In this document: one piece after another, positions 46,490 through 58,074 of the stretch
How positions within the stretch are numbered: the first letter of the stretch is position 1
How the letters are laid out: the number at the start of each line of letters is the position of its first letter
Assembly (NCBI GenBank): GCA_963680875.1
Contig: OY804579.1
Location: 15,329,506-15,393,505, forward strand
Source: Bathymodiolus brooksi
Taxonomy: Eukaryota; Mollusca; Bivalvia; Mytilida; Modiolidae
Direction: 5' to 3'
Length of the DNA: 64,000 nt
Position numbers and translations under genes: made by a program
Notes under the pieces: generated by a model
Database searches by the model: none
What the model was told of the DNA's origin: nothing
What the model saw: the letters and a program-made list of their open reading frames with translations, nothing else

Positions 46490-46962
46490 ACTTACTTAAG
46501 ATCATGTGCTTGTGCTAGTGTTTACAGTGTTAGTGTTTACAGTGTTAGTGTTAGTGCTTTATGGGAACGTTTTGTAGTGTTAAGTTTGTAGTCTTATTAA
46601 CATATAAAATATGTCATCAATCAAAAAAAATGTGAAAACTCATTGTTTTGTTTATTTTTCATATATCCCATATTATAAATATATAAATACAAATCATTCA
46701 TCAAACATCACACTATTGAACTCACAACGGTAATTTCCTTGAAATATAGATAGTTGTTAGCTTTTTATTTCTTTCCGAAGAGTTACCTCCCGTCAAACGC
46801 CGATATTACAAAACCTAAAATATTTTATATATTTAAAAAAAAAAGACATAAACAATAATAATAATAATAATAATAAACTGAGTCCGGATCGACTGGGACC
46901 GGACTGCTTTGGGGACGGAAAGGTTTGGGTCCGGAATGACTCGAGCAGATACAGCCCCTGGG

Positions 46963-47700
46963 GCTCGCAGTTATATTTTCACATCACCAGGTATGTATTA
47001 AAAAGAAGAAGGGAGGACACTTTTTGGGGGGCCAAAAGTGAAAGTAGAGTTTCGGCACCTTTTTCGCTTCAAAAACGGTTTAGTCTTTGTTCTTCCCATA
47101 AAATTAATGCAATTGCTGATTGACTGGTTTACAGTGGAATAACACTCGTTTTTAAATTCCAAGCGGTATGGACAACTTCTTAGCATACTCAATTCCGGTT
47201 TATACGGACTAAATATCAAGGTGAGTTTTCATTGGTCGAAGGATTTAAACTGGCATTTTTGCGGGAAATTTTTTACTCATCTTGTCAAAAGATATTCTTA
47301 AAATGCTGTCTTCCTATATTTCCAGATTGATTGAGACAAGGAAAAAATATATTTTAATGCAAGAGATTTAAGTTGACTTTTTTCCTACTTTTTAAAATTA
47401 TATTTCGATTTTTTTTATTTCTATCAATATTATTAAGTCCGTATAAACCGGAAATGAGTATGATAAGAAGTTGTCCAGACTGCTTGGAATTTAAAAACGA
47501 GTGTCATTCCACTGTAAACCAGTCAATCAGCAAAAAAAAAAGATAATTGCATTAATATTATGGTAAGAACAAAGACTAAACCGTTTTTGAAGCGAAAAAA
47601 GGTGCCGAAATTCTACTTTCACTTTGGGCAGCAAAAAAAGTGTCCTCCCTTCTCTTTTTCGATATACCTGGCGATGTGAAAATATAACTGCGAGCCCCTG
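46963..47700. mobile_element. ~740-bp foldback element, arms ~245 bp
   Basis: The left arm (46963-47212) holds GGCTCGCAGTTATATTTTCA, AAAACGGTTTAGTCTTTGTT, GATTGACTGGTTTACAGTGG and CCGGTTTATACGGAC. The right arm (47436-47698) has all of them in reverse complement and inverse order. The loop is ~220 bp. Open frames on the arms mirror each other and are not genes. Confidence 0.88.
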
Positions 47701-48464
47701 TGGATACAGCGCTGCAGTCACTAGTTGTCAAAAGTGTTCGGAAACTTCCTATTATCCCTGTATATTTTGATCAAAACTACCGATTAAAAAATATGCTAAT
47801 GTCATTTCATTCGTTTGTTTTGACATACGCATCTTTGTGGTAAATGGGCACACATACTTTCATTTTTGTCAATAGACATACCTTTAAATGAATACCAGAC
47901 AACTCGGTCCGCGGACAACTCGGACCATAAGCGAGGACAAGTTGGCCCGTAAGCTAGGACTAGTCGGCCCGTATGTTAAGACAACTCGGACCGTATTATT
48001 GATATTTAATTGTAAATAATATAGTGAATTTCAGATATTATGAGGATATACATTTCTTCTGAATTTTTGTTTATAAATGTTTAGAATTAGATTACATAAT
48101 AATTAATCAGTGTGGAAAATCAAAGTTTTTTTTCTAATATTGGCGTGTGCGATCATAAATGAACTGTGGTTGCTTCAGTGGTATCCTGTGAATTTAAGCT
48201 TGGCCAAGCCATTTAGTAAGCATAAATACCTGACGAAGTCATCTGGTGACCATAATTGCAACAATGTCAGTCGACTGTAAGCAGTGTTCCTTGACTATCC
48301 GACCTCGCCAGGACTCAGTGCTAGTGTTACTGTTGTGACACATTTTTCCATAGAACCTGTACCAGAATTACACAGAAAGGCTACAGAGAGCAGAAAGCAC
48401 TAGCTCCCACCGACACTTGTTTCATTCAAAAAATATATGCACCCTCTTCCTTACTTCAAGGTAA

Positions 48465-49125
48465 ACATCTGCCCTTTACCCCTTCCCCACTTCGCCTCAA
48501 TATTTTTCGCTTATTTGTGATCCTTTCGTGACCCTATTATATCGTTACACTCCCGAGATATTTCTCTTTTCGACTGCCACATTTAAATATAAATACCAGG
48601 CCCCCTTCAGACGAATTGGAAGGGAATATTCAGCGAAAGTCGCATTTTCTATTTTTCAGTCAATGAAACGGATACAACCACTTCAGGTTTGCGCTGGATT
48701 TTTCATATGCATTCGGAATTCTCTAGACCGGCCATGTGTAACAATGCCATCATGATCATCTCCTCTCAAATGTAAAGTAAGCCTTTGAAATACAGATAAT
48801 TGTTCCAATGCAGATTATAAAAATATGTTCAACTCCAAATTATTGACATTTGATTTTTGAAACACCTTTTTTTTTAGTTTCTAAATCAATTTAGAACGGA
48901 CCGGAAGTGACTGTATCCGTTTCATTGACTGAAAAATAGAAAATGAGACTTTCGCTGAATATTCCCTTCCAATTCGTCTGAGGGGGGCCCGGTATTTATA
49001 TTTAAATGTGGCAGTCGAAAAGAGAAATATCTCGGGAGTGTAACGATATAATTGGGTCAGCGAAAGGATCACAAATAAACGAAAAATATTGAGGCGAAGT
49101 GGGGAAGGGATAAAGGGCAGATGTT
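48465..49125. mobile_element. ~660-bp foldback/MITE, arms ~225 bp
   Basis: Left arm 48465-48688 (AACATCTGCCCTTTACCCC ... CTCCCGAGATATTTCTCTTT ... CAATGAAACGGATACA) is the inverse complement of 48900-49125 with about 5-10% difference. Loop ~210 bp. Both arms carry mirrored open frames of 75-94 codons that are not treated as genes. Confidence 0.88.
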
Positions 49126-49619
49126 TTTTTATTGCTCTATAGATGGCATTTAAAACGACATACATAGCAGAACCACGTTATCGCCACAATAGATAAACCC
49201 GAATAATATTCATACGTTTACCGATTTCACTTCGTTACTTATACACCAGAAAAACAAAAATATAAGAAAAGTCGAAAAGAAGAACAATGATAATATTTGC
49301 TAAAATATATCGTTTTAAATAATTTTTTTGTAATAAAGTAAAGAAAATGATGAATAAATCCAGATTTTCATGTAAATCACACTCAAAACTAAGTAAAACG
49401 TAGATTATGACTTCTTTTCTTCATGTCGATCTGCAAATCGCCGCGATTGGGAAAAGAAGAACAATGATCATATTTGCTGAAATATATCGTTTTAAATATT
49501 TGTTTTTGTAATAAAGTAAAGAAATCTAGATTTTCATATATCTGTTTTCTCTAATGTACACCAACAGAATAACTATAACCATTGATTTATATACAGTATA
49601 CACATATTAAATCAACATA

Positions 49620-50200
49620 AATCGCACCGGACTCTGTTGTCCGCCATTTTGAATACCGGACTCTATTTACATATCATCTTGTATATATGAATATTTCCAC
49701 GTTACTTGCTATTTTATTCAATCTTTGATAAAATGCCTATAGATAAACACATATACAATACTAATCAATCATTAAATGTACAGAATACATGCTGTAAATC
49801 GACGATATTGCTACCGGACTCTATATCCGCCATTTTGAATCTATGAACGATTGCTGATCACCTTGTATATTTCAATAAAAACCTATTATTTAGTATTTAT
49901 TTTGTTGGAAATTATAAGAAATATATAAAAAAAACAACCAATACCACAGGAATACATCATTTAATATACATATAAACTAATATTAAGCCTCCGGACTCTC
50001 CCGGACTCTGTTTAGTAGTACCGTGGTTTTTCTAATTAAAATTGCGCGAAAAATTACTGCTTTCAATAAAATATGTACACATCATCAATATTTTTTTCTA
50101 AATAAAAAATAATATGATGAAATTTTGTCATTTTTAACAAAAGTCGACAATATGGGATTCGGCAAAATGGAATCGGCAATATGGTATTCGACAAGCTTGT
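49620..50200. repeat. Scattered CCGGACTCT / CCGCCATTTTGAAT and ATTCGGCAA motifs
   Basis: CACCGGACTCTGTTGTCCGCC, TACCGGACTCTATATCCGCC and CTCCGGACTCTCCCGGACTC recur at about 49626, 49812 and 49988. GGATTCGGCAAAATGGAATC and GTATTCGACAAG follow at 50156-50194. They resemble the degenerate motif arrays at the element ends. Confidence 0.5.
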
Positions 50201-50221
50201 ACTAATTCATCTAGCCATGCT

Positions 50222-50310
50222 CACTGTATGGTAACCGAGCCGGTAGCCGGGAGTTTGGATTGATCCAACATGGACGCACTCGACTTAGATCAGGTCAGTT
50301 TGCTCTCATT
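50222..50310 (+). other. Left copy of inward-facing inverted block with ATG and splice donor
   Basis: CTGTATGGTAACCGAGCCGG, TAGCCGGGAGTTTGG and ATTGATCCAACATGG are followed by ACGCACTCGACTTAGATCAG|GTCAGT. It reads like a 5' UTR, ATG, eight codons (MDALDLDQ) and a donor. The inverse copy is at 58535-58600. Downstream, ACGGTTTGGAT occurs three times (50647-50723). Confidence 0.55.
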
Positions 50311-51139
50311 ATTTTAACTTTCAAGCAATTTTCTGAAATATATTTTATGCCAGCTGAAAGTGATTAACAAATGTATATCTAAGAAAGTCATACGCACAAG
50401 TTTCCTCCCGGTGTAACCGAACATTACTGATATACAGCGTCAGACGTGTGTGTTTTGGGTAAATAGAATTTAAAAGTGAACTTTTCTTTAAGTTTTTTGA
50501 AAATATCCTTAGAATTCCGAATTGCAATGCCTCAATATACGTCAAAAATGTATACTGTATCACTTTATAGCTATAGCCATGGGCGAATCAGCAAATAAGT
50601 GATGTAAATATATGTTTGTTTATAACCCACGATCCGTCAGGTTAACGGTTTGGATGGAACACACTACATGCTAAGTTCACGGTTTGGATATATAAAGGGA
50701 AACGGTTTGGATAGTCTTAAGATTTTTCAGAAAGCTTTATTTTAGGCGACAAATCCATTCCAGACATTATTTCAGTAAAAAAAAAGATTTAAATATACTA
50801 AGATTTATTACCACCATTCGGAGGAGAATATGCACATAACATAAGGAGTTAAAATGACATTTTAAATATAAATATGACTGTCTATGGTTTGATGGAATAA
50901 AGACAATATGTGCTAACGGCACATCTCTATATCATAACATCCCATAAGTTTTTCTTTTCTTCTAACTCGATTTGCATATTTTTCATCATTTGTGCAGGGA
51001 GTACTATGCACCTATTACTTTTTTGTAGAGTATGGATGTAAATGCAGTAATTCCAAATAATTGATTAAAATTGTAACACGAAATATCGTTTTAACAGAGT
51101 ACACCAATGCAGTGCACACGAAGTAACATATCATAGAGT

Positions 51140-52195
51140 ACGCCCTTTACATAGTGTGAGTATGCCCCGCCGCAAATAATTGACAACGGTCCAGATCACT
51201 GGATTGAGAAAATTAAATAACCTCCATGTGGTGACCTTCTGTCGTTGCTCTTGGTGGTAAGCTGGTGCAATTTCTGTCGTTTCTTTTGGTGGTAAATTGG
51301 TACAATCATAGCATTCCCAACATACCACCTTTTCTATTGATGAAACATTGAAAGAGCTATTTGATCCAGGTATAGTAAAATGTTGTACAAACATCGGCAA
51401 ACGAATACCGAAGCAACAAGCCGAATAATCCAGAACATCATAGTTCCAAAAATATGGCAATACAGAGATTGTACAAAAAGAGACAATAGAAATAAAAAGG
51501 ACAAAACAAATAAACAGGATTGAACACGAACGCCACAAACATAAAACACTAGCAGTGTGAACTTCACAAAAACCGGGAATATCATCAGGTGCTCCGGAAG
51601 GGTATGCATGATCTGCTCCGCGTGCGGCACACGTCACAATGCAAGTGGAAAGTCCGGTATAAAGTCAAAATCGGTGTGTGTCAATCCGGTAATAAACTCG
51701 GAATCTATTGAAAGATGTTAAACCTCATTTGTGAGATAGAAACATCATAACGATCTGTCAAATCATGATGACGACAGTAAAACTTCTGGAGTGACGATAT
51801 CAACAGTGGCTGAACATAACCCTGGCATAGTAGTTTTTTAGACGGTAATTTCGCTCTGTTGAGAACGTCACTGTACACATTACAGGCACGACAGTAGCGA
51901 ATAAGCTGTGAAATGTAGACTCCATATGCTGGAGATGTAGGTATATTACTACTCAAAAACGGAAAGTTTACAATCGGGAAGTCAAAATCATCATGTTTGT
52001 CATAAAGTTTAGATTTCAAGCGTCCAGCATTATCAATATAAAGGCATAGGTCCAGGTATGAAGCTAATGCTGGTGTATCAGTGGTCTCTTTAATTTCCAG
52101 TTCACTTGGATAGATTTGATGCAGGTAATCTTTAAATTGAAGATTGTTCAACGAAAGCACATCATCTATGTAACGGAATCTGAAAGGAGTAGGTA
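51140..52195 (-). mobile_element. YIDD-box retroelement, longest copy (RT core plus 3' end)
   Basis: The minus strand encodes FRYIDDVLSLNN (YxDD catalytic box, just upstream of the 52160 frame start). Then come [69 protein letters not shown] and YCRHHDLTDRYDVSISQM. The downstream 3' non-coding block (51480-51670) is the one shared by the fragments at 9253, 15035, 29900, 30283 and 42413. Layout after the palm resembles Penelope-like reverse transcriptases; no GIY-YIG endonuclease is visible, so the class is uncertain. 5'-truncated. Confidence 0.85.
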
Positions 52196-52762
52196 TGATA
52201 AGGGCAGAAATTGGCCTAAAAAATAGACAAATTATAAATGAAACGTATAGCTTTCGTTTTTTCTTGATTTTATAAGACCTTTACCCCAACTACTATTTTG
52301 GTAACAATGTTCCATATTTGCACGTGCGATGACGTCACACTAGTCAATGAAAAGTATATCGTTTCGTGAAAATATATGAAATTTAACAAGAAATGTGTAT
52401 TTAATGTCAATTTTCAGTATAACCACAAGCAGGTACCAACGGCATATTTTAGTATGATGTTTAATATACATGAACACATATCTCATTTAATTTTTGTGTT
52501 GGTACCCGAGTGCAATCAAAAATAATATTACGGTCGATTTCTCGTCGGCGGCCATTTTTTATTGACCGTTTTCATCCGTAATAGACAGAAATAGAAATCG
52601 ATCTTTTAATCTCATCCAAAATAAAGTTGGTTATCGTAGTTGTTTTGCTATGGGAGTAAAACTTGAACAATTCTTATGAAACAGTTTTGACGTTATTAAA
52701 CAACCTTATTAAAAAAAAACTGCTGGGACGCACTAATGCTGGGTCACGGGTCACTGTAATCG

Positions 52763-53108
52763 GGCGGCTGTATCGAGAAACAGATACGGTGTTGAAAAAA
52801 CTGTTAATACTCATAAAATATTGATAAATGCTATAAAATTTTATGTTTGTCTTCAAGAAATATGATAGACAAAACCATGTGTGAAGTTTTATGACGAAAT
52901 ATCTCCGATTTCTATGTAAATTTGCGAGTTGAAGTTGCGGCTGTATCGAGAAACAGATACGGTGTTGAAAAAACTGTTGATACTCATACAATATTGATAA
53001 ATGCAATACAATTTTATGTTTGTCTTCAAAAAATATGATAGACAAAACCATGTGTGAAGTTTTATGACGAAATATCTCCGATTTCTATGTAAATTTAACG
53101 AGTTGAAG
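52763..53108. repeat. Two tandem copies of a ~174-bp unit
   Basis: CGGCTGTATCGAGAAACAGA ... ACCATGTGTGAAGTTTTATG ... CTATGTAAATTTGCGAGTTG recurs with a few mismatches (52763-52936 and 52938-53108). The 125- and 78-codon frames over it are a product of the repeat. Confidence 0.88.
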
Positions 53109-53245
53109 TGGGGAAACACCCACAAGTAATTTTAGCGATGTATTTTTATCTTGGACAAGAATAATGAGCGTCCTGATTGGATGACCAATTTAAAACACAC
53201 AGACACCGCATGGTAAAAAGATGCATGTAAAAGAAATCTATGTTA

Positions 53246-53271
53246 TATCAAGGACGTATATATATACGTCC
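53246..53271. repeat. Perfect 26-bp palindrome
   Basis: CAAGGACGTATA followed by TATATACGTCCTTG reads the same on both strands. It could form a hairpin or be the abutted ends of a small MITE. Confidence 0.8.
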
Positions 53272-53279
53272 TTGGTTAT

Positions 53280-54430
53280 ATTTATTCATTTGTTTGATTC
53301 TGGAATATTGTTGATCATTGATTTAAACAAGAAAAAAAAAGGGGGGGGATTTTATTAGTGAATTTTACAGTTAAATAAATGTTATGTTTCGACAGTTTAA
53401 AGAGAAAAATAAAAAATTGTTGCGACTAAAGCTTAAATCAGCGTTAAAAATTGAACAAATATCAGTGGTTTTGTAAATGAAATTTATTTTAAATAGAAAA
53501 TCTGAATTTATTATTTATTAATTTATTATTAATGATACAATTTTATATCCCTTGGGAGGGGGACGGGGAGGGGGGGGGGGCTATGATGAAAATTTGAAAT
53601 AAAAACACAGGACCGGACTTTAAGCAAAAATAATAATCCAGGATTAGTTATTTATTAAAAAAATCCAGGACCCCTGTGTCCATGAATTTTTTTATGAAAT
53701 AAAAGAAAAGTCGTGAGAACGAGTTTACAGAATTTTCCTATTCATGTCATATTATTAAATCAGTGTAAAGTGTGTCCAGTAATTGATAATTGACATACAA
53801 GATTATCCTGCTGTGATAAGATTTCACCATTTATCTCAAAATCCGGGCTTATGTGTTAGTGTATATAAGGAAGTATCGAGTTATCCCTGTACCGATGTTA
53901 TGCGTCGGCTTTTTGAGAATAAAGATACATGTAATGATAATTGGGATATCTTAATAGTGCGTGCATAGATCAACAGATAAGAAAAATGGGGATCATTCAA
54001 AAAAAATTGACGACAAAAGTCGCTGTTGTCCATAAGTGGTTATCGGAGCGTTACAGTCTCGATGACGCTTACTTTAAAAATATTTTATTGTGAAACAAAT
54101 ACAGACAAATTTGCTATACATTTTAACAAAAATAAAATCGGAAAAATCAACATTTGTGTTTAAATCACTAGAAAACAAAAACCATGCAGACAAAATAAAT
54201 TACTATCAGATAAACAAATAAAATTCAAAGAATCCTGCGTGTCTTGAAATACATTTCATAAAAATCTGCCCAGAGATAGTTAAACCGATCGCAATTGATC
54301 TACATGTGTATATGTGAACATGCTCTAAAGTACAAAGAGAACAATAATTCTCCATTCCTTAAAAATAATGGAGAGTTTTGACAATAGATTTACATAACAG
54401 GTGGATTTTAAATGTACATGTAGCTCATTC
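53280..54430. other. AT-rich stretch, nothing firm
   Basis: G runs at 53341-53348 and 53570-53580; otherwise low complexity. A 61-codon frame at 53783 is not recognised. Confidence 0.35.
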
Positions 54431-54434
54431 TTCC

Positions 54435-54600
54435 TGGGCCCGGTTGTTCAAAATACTGGATAAAGTTGTCCACTGGACAACTACTTATCCAGTGGAGAGC
54501 TAGCCAGTGGATAACATTGGTTGTTCAAAAGCAAAGACAATGGTTGGCTAGATTTCCACTGGATAAAATTTTGTCCATGGACAACTCCCATAACTGTTTT
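54435..54600. repeat. Self-complementary repeat with TCCAGTGGATAA motifs
   Basis: GGGCCCGGTTGTTCAAAATA, GTTGTCCACTGGACAACTAC, TTATCCAGTGGAGAGCTAGC, CCAGTGGATAAC and TCCACTGGATAAAATTTTGT form overlapping inverted repeats. The head resembles one terminus of a common invertebrate MITE type; the partner end was not found. Confidence 0.6.
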
Positions 54601-55486
54601 CACTTCCTGTGTAAAAGCCGGCAATCCAGACCAAAAATAAACAAGATTAAAAAAGGGTCTGCTAAGTTCAGCGACATTTCAAATTATTTTTCAGGCAGTT
54701 CAATTTATTTGTTGCGATCTGCAAATGATTTATGACCAATCATTTTTTAATAAAGAAAAAAAACCACGTGTTTCATATATATATTTATATATATATATTT
54801 ACACAAGTTTTATAAGCTGTAGTTATCCTGAATTAAAATAAAGAATTATATTCCGGTTTCGCCGAATAAATGGATTAATGAATAAGACATACATTATATT
54901 GCATGTATTAGAAAAAAAGTATAAACGTTGTCATTTAAGATGAAGCGCATTACATTTCTAAATGCTACCGACAATTGGACACACATCACTATGGAAAAAA
55001 GTTAACCTTTGATCGAAAAACTTTAAACATTACAAAGCGAATAGTTAGTAAATATCGAGAGGGATTTTATAAAGAAACTTGTTTAAATAGAAAAAAAACG
55101 GCTAAATTTTGGAGGTGATTTACTGCCGACCTGATTGTGCATCGAGTCCGACGTGTTTTTTTTTATAACCCTCAGTGGAATTTCATGTGTTACTATACTA
55201 AAGTATACTTTAATATTATCCCCACAATTCACAAAAAGTACAGAAAACAAAATAAGCAACCAAAAAGAAAGTCAAATTATCTTAGAAATTAATTCATTGG
55301 ACATGTAAACGACACATCGGAACTTTCTATTTTTTAGTAGTCCCTTTACTTTTTATTATTATTATATTTTGTTTATTGGACAAATGTATTTCATTTTAGC
55401 TCTTTCGTAAAGTGAATTCCCGATGAATAATTGTAATAACGTAAACTTCATTTATATATAGCTTAATTCTACCTTTTCGATATTCA

Positions 55487-55555
55487 GGTTGCGGTGGCGT
55501 AAAGGTTAGCACACATGACTGCCGATATCAACATCATGAGATCGAATCGCCGAAG
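55487..55555 (+). mobile_element. tRNA-like head, probable SINE fragment
   Basis: GCGGTGGCGTAAAGGTTAGC contains TGGCGTAAAGG, a match to the A box TRGYNNARNGG. GAGATCGAATCGC 30 bp later is B-box-like. No SINE core follows. Confidence 0.5.
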
Positions 55556-55759
55556 AAAAAATTTCTGTTTTTGGGGGTTTTTTTTTAGACAAAATTATTA
55601 TGCATCATTAGAAAACAATTTTGATGTGCTAACATTATTTAATGTTAAAATAACCGTTAAGACAAAATATCAAATGTCCATAGATTATAGCACTTCATTT
55701 TGGGTTAACTACTCAGAGCACACTTTTTTAAAGCATGACAAATAAAATAACTTGTTATT

Positions 55760-55867
55760 GAGGGAGAGCACTTACATAGGCTATGCCTGATGTGCAATCC
55801 CATTGGATATTGTATTTATGCATTTATTCAATAAAATATTTGAATTGAAAATTGAATTGAATTGAAA
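55760..55867 (+). mobile_element. LINE 3' end with TTGAA-type tail
   Basis: AGAGCACTTACATAGGCTAT, TGCCTGATGTGCAATCCC and CATTTATTCAATAAAATATT lead to tandem TTGAA/GAATT repeats, the usual 3' end of mollusc LINEs. Only the last ~100 bp is present. Confidence 0.7.
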
Positions 55868-56029
55868 TAAAATAACTTGATATTTATTATAGACACAAAA
55901 TGAAATTCACATGTTCAGATTTTGAGAACTGATTAATTGTGTGCGACATTTTCCGCAAGCGTAAATATAAATTACCGTCTTCCAATCAAAGTATACTACC
56001 GTATTTGTACTCTTAGACATATCAGAATC

Positions 56030-56186
56030 GAAATAAATCATGGAAGCCAGAATGTGTTTTGAGTTTTAACATGGATTGGCGGATATTAGTAAATTTTATC
56101 CCTCGCTTCTGGCTCGGGATAAAATACTATTATCCGCCAATCCATGTTAAAACTCCCAACACATTCTGACTTCCATGATTTATTTC
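56030..56186. repeat. ~157-bp near-perfect palindrome
   Basis: Left arm 56030-56102 (GAAATAAATCATGGAAGCCA ... TTAACATGGATTGGCGGATA) and right arm 56116-56186 are inverse complements with about five mismatches and a ~13-bp loop. No coding content; MITE-like or snapback. Confidence 0.85.
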
Positions 56187-56189
56187 TTA

Positions 56190-57030
56190 ATTATTCAACA
56201 TGAATTATATCCTCTCCTGCCGCTGTAGCGCTGCTTTACCATGTTATGCAGTTGACTTGGTTCCTTTGACATTCTAATTACTGAGAATAATTTCCTCTCA
56301 TGATTTAAAAAATAAAAAGATCAACATTCGGTTATAAAAAGAAAAAAAAGCAATTTACAGAGCTCAGCATTGACGAATTTCTGCGGTTGCTAGAGATAAT
56401 ATTTGGTTACTAGAGACATTGTAAGGTTTAAGGAATTCTTAAAATATATACTGGTTAGTAAATGATAAGATGTCTCTAAATCTGCTATGGTGCTGTTGTA
56501 GAATTTTTGTTCTTGATTAAATAAAAGGTCCATGAGATCTACAGGAAAATACTGTGCATAGGGAAACCTGTTGCTATGGATAAAATTATCAAAATGTATT
56601 TTTGAAATATGAAATGACATTTGTAGTGTGTATAGCTTGACAAAAATGTACCGCTTAGTCAAATATCAAGTCAAAAGATCGTAGATGTCAAAATTCAACC
56701 ATTAATTGCAATAATATAGGCTAATTTAATGTTTACAAAACCGTTGCTAGGGTGACAAAACAACACAAAAATACTATATGCTACCATAGAGAATTAGAAT
56801 ATTAATTTTTAGAGTGTACATACACAGAATATAACATTTTGTCGAAAAGACTATGCAAGATATGTAAAATAAAACCACCATATTTGAATTTCCAATGATT
56901 AATTGGACCCTCCTCCATTTACGTTGCTAAGAAACAAAGGACAAAGTGAAATCATCCCAAAAAATATTGTTCTTACCTTTCAATGATTGTGTTTAATATT
57001 ATATCTATATAAACAGTTTCTGAGATTGGG
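56190..57030. other. AT-rich stretch, nothing recognised
   Basis: A 90-codon minus-strand frame at 56390-56662 shows no recognised domain. Confidence 0.35.
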
Positions 57031-57355
57031 CCAAAATCGACCCTTATCATACCCACTCCTTTAAGGACATGGCTAGCTTCTTCTCTTTTTCTGTACCCTG
57101 AACCTCTTTTTCTGATGCCTAACCCCTATGTTCTATTTTTAGCCATGACGATCATATTTTTTGATGCAGGGACATATAATTCACAAACTATAATCCAAAC
57201 ACCCGAAGGATCATTCTTACCAAGTTTTACAATAATATGTTCTGTAGTTTCAGAGGAAAAGATCTTTGAAGAAGATTAACGGACGGACGGACGACAGACG
57301 GAAAGTGATGGCAAAAGCTTAGCCTGACCTTTAGGCAGATGAACTAGAAATGCTA
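57030..57355 (-). repeat. 'AAGATGGC'-family head, inverted
   Basis: Read on the minus strand it gives CCTAAAGGTCAGGCTAAGC, TTTTGCCATCACTTTCCGTC, TGTCGTCCGTCCGTCCGTTA and CTTCTTCAAAGATCTTTTCC, then one diverged monomer. Confidence 0.7.
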
Positions 57356-58074
57356 CCCCATTTGAGTGTAACCTTGAAAAGCTCAGTACTACACCCCCAG
57401 AGGCTAGACATAAAAATAACATCTCGAGCTATACATTTTTACCAACTATTAAAGTACCGATCATTTTATCTGAAACATAGGCAGAATTGTAAACAATGTC
57501 ATTAAAATTATGCTTATCCAATTATAATTCATTATTAAACTGAACCCTGTCAAACAGAGACTAATGTCAATCAGAGTAATTTATAAATTGTCCAATTGTA
57601 AACCCCTTCGGACATGTGGTAATATTTTAGATTCGTCTCTTCTGTGATACTGCCTCACTGGCATACAACCTCTAGCAGGTTCATTTGGCTTAGAAAAAAC
57701 CGCTGACTTCCTTTTTCGATTCCGTCTTGCTCTGATATGAGCATCAAACTCATGAAATATGAATAAAATTGCCAATGAAAAATGAAGGGATATGGAGTAA
57801 ATGTACACGAGACAAAATCCCAATTAATACATGGAAAACAAAGCAATGGAACAACGCTTTTATTGTTGTTCTTCATCTTGAGGTCACCATGATACCTTCA
57901 ACAATGAAAAATTTCTCATACCTCACAGTAAATTCAAGACGGCCCCTAGCACCGGCTTAAGCAGAACTCATTGCTACCAATGCATCATTTTCAAACATTT
58001 GGTGAAGTAAACCTCAAAAAGTGACAATAGTAACAACCAAAATCCATGACGAGTCTGAAAAGAGAATAGAAACC

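Larger units (their letters stand above)
45160..46950. mobile_element. Candidate ~1.8-kb element ended by degenerate CGGCCC motif arrays
   Basis: The left end has repeated GTTCGGCCCTAGTCGATCC, GGCCCCATGTCAGTCCGGCC and AGTCGTTTCGGCTCC. The right end (46881-46945) has the inverse: GAGTCCGGATCGACTGGGAC, CGGACTG, GGTCCGGAATGACT. Both are ~15-18-bp steps of AGTC-N4/5-CGG[CA]CC. It contains a direct duplication, a snapback hairpin and an exon-like ORF. Exact ends and target duplication were not determined. Confidence 0.55.

Noticed and set aside
48528..49165. 75- and 94-codon ORFs on the foldback arms
   Set aside because: They are mirror images arising from the inverted repeat and have no recognised domain.
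52674..53125. 125- and 78-codon minus-strand ORFs
   Set aside because: Their sequence repeats because the ~174-bp unit is duplicated; no domain seen.
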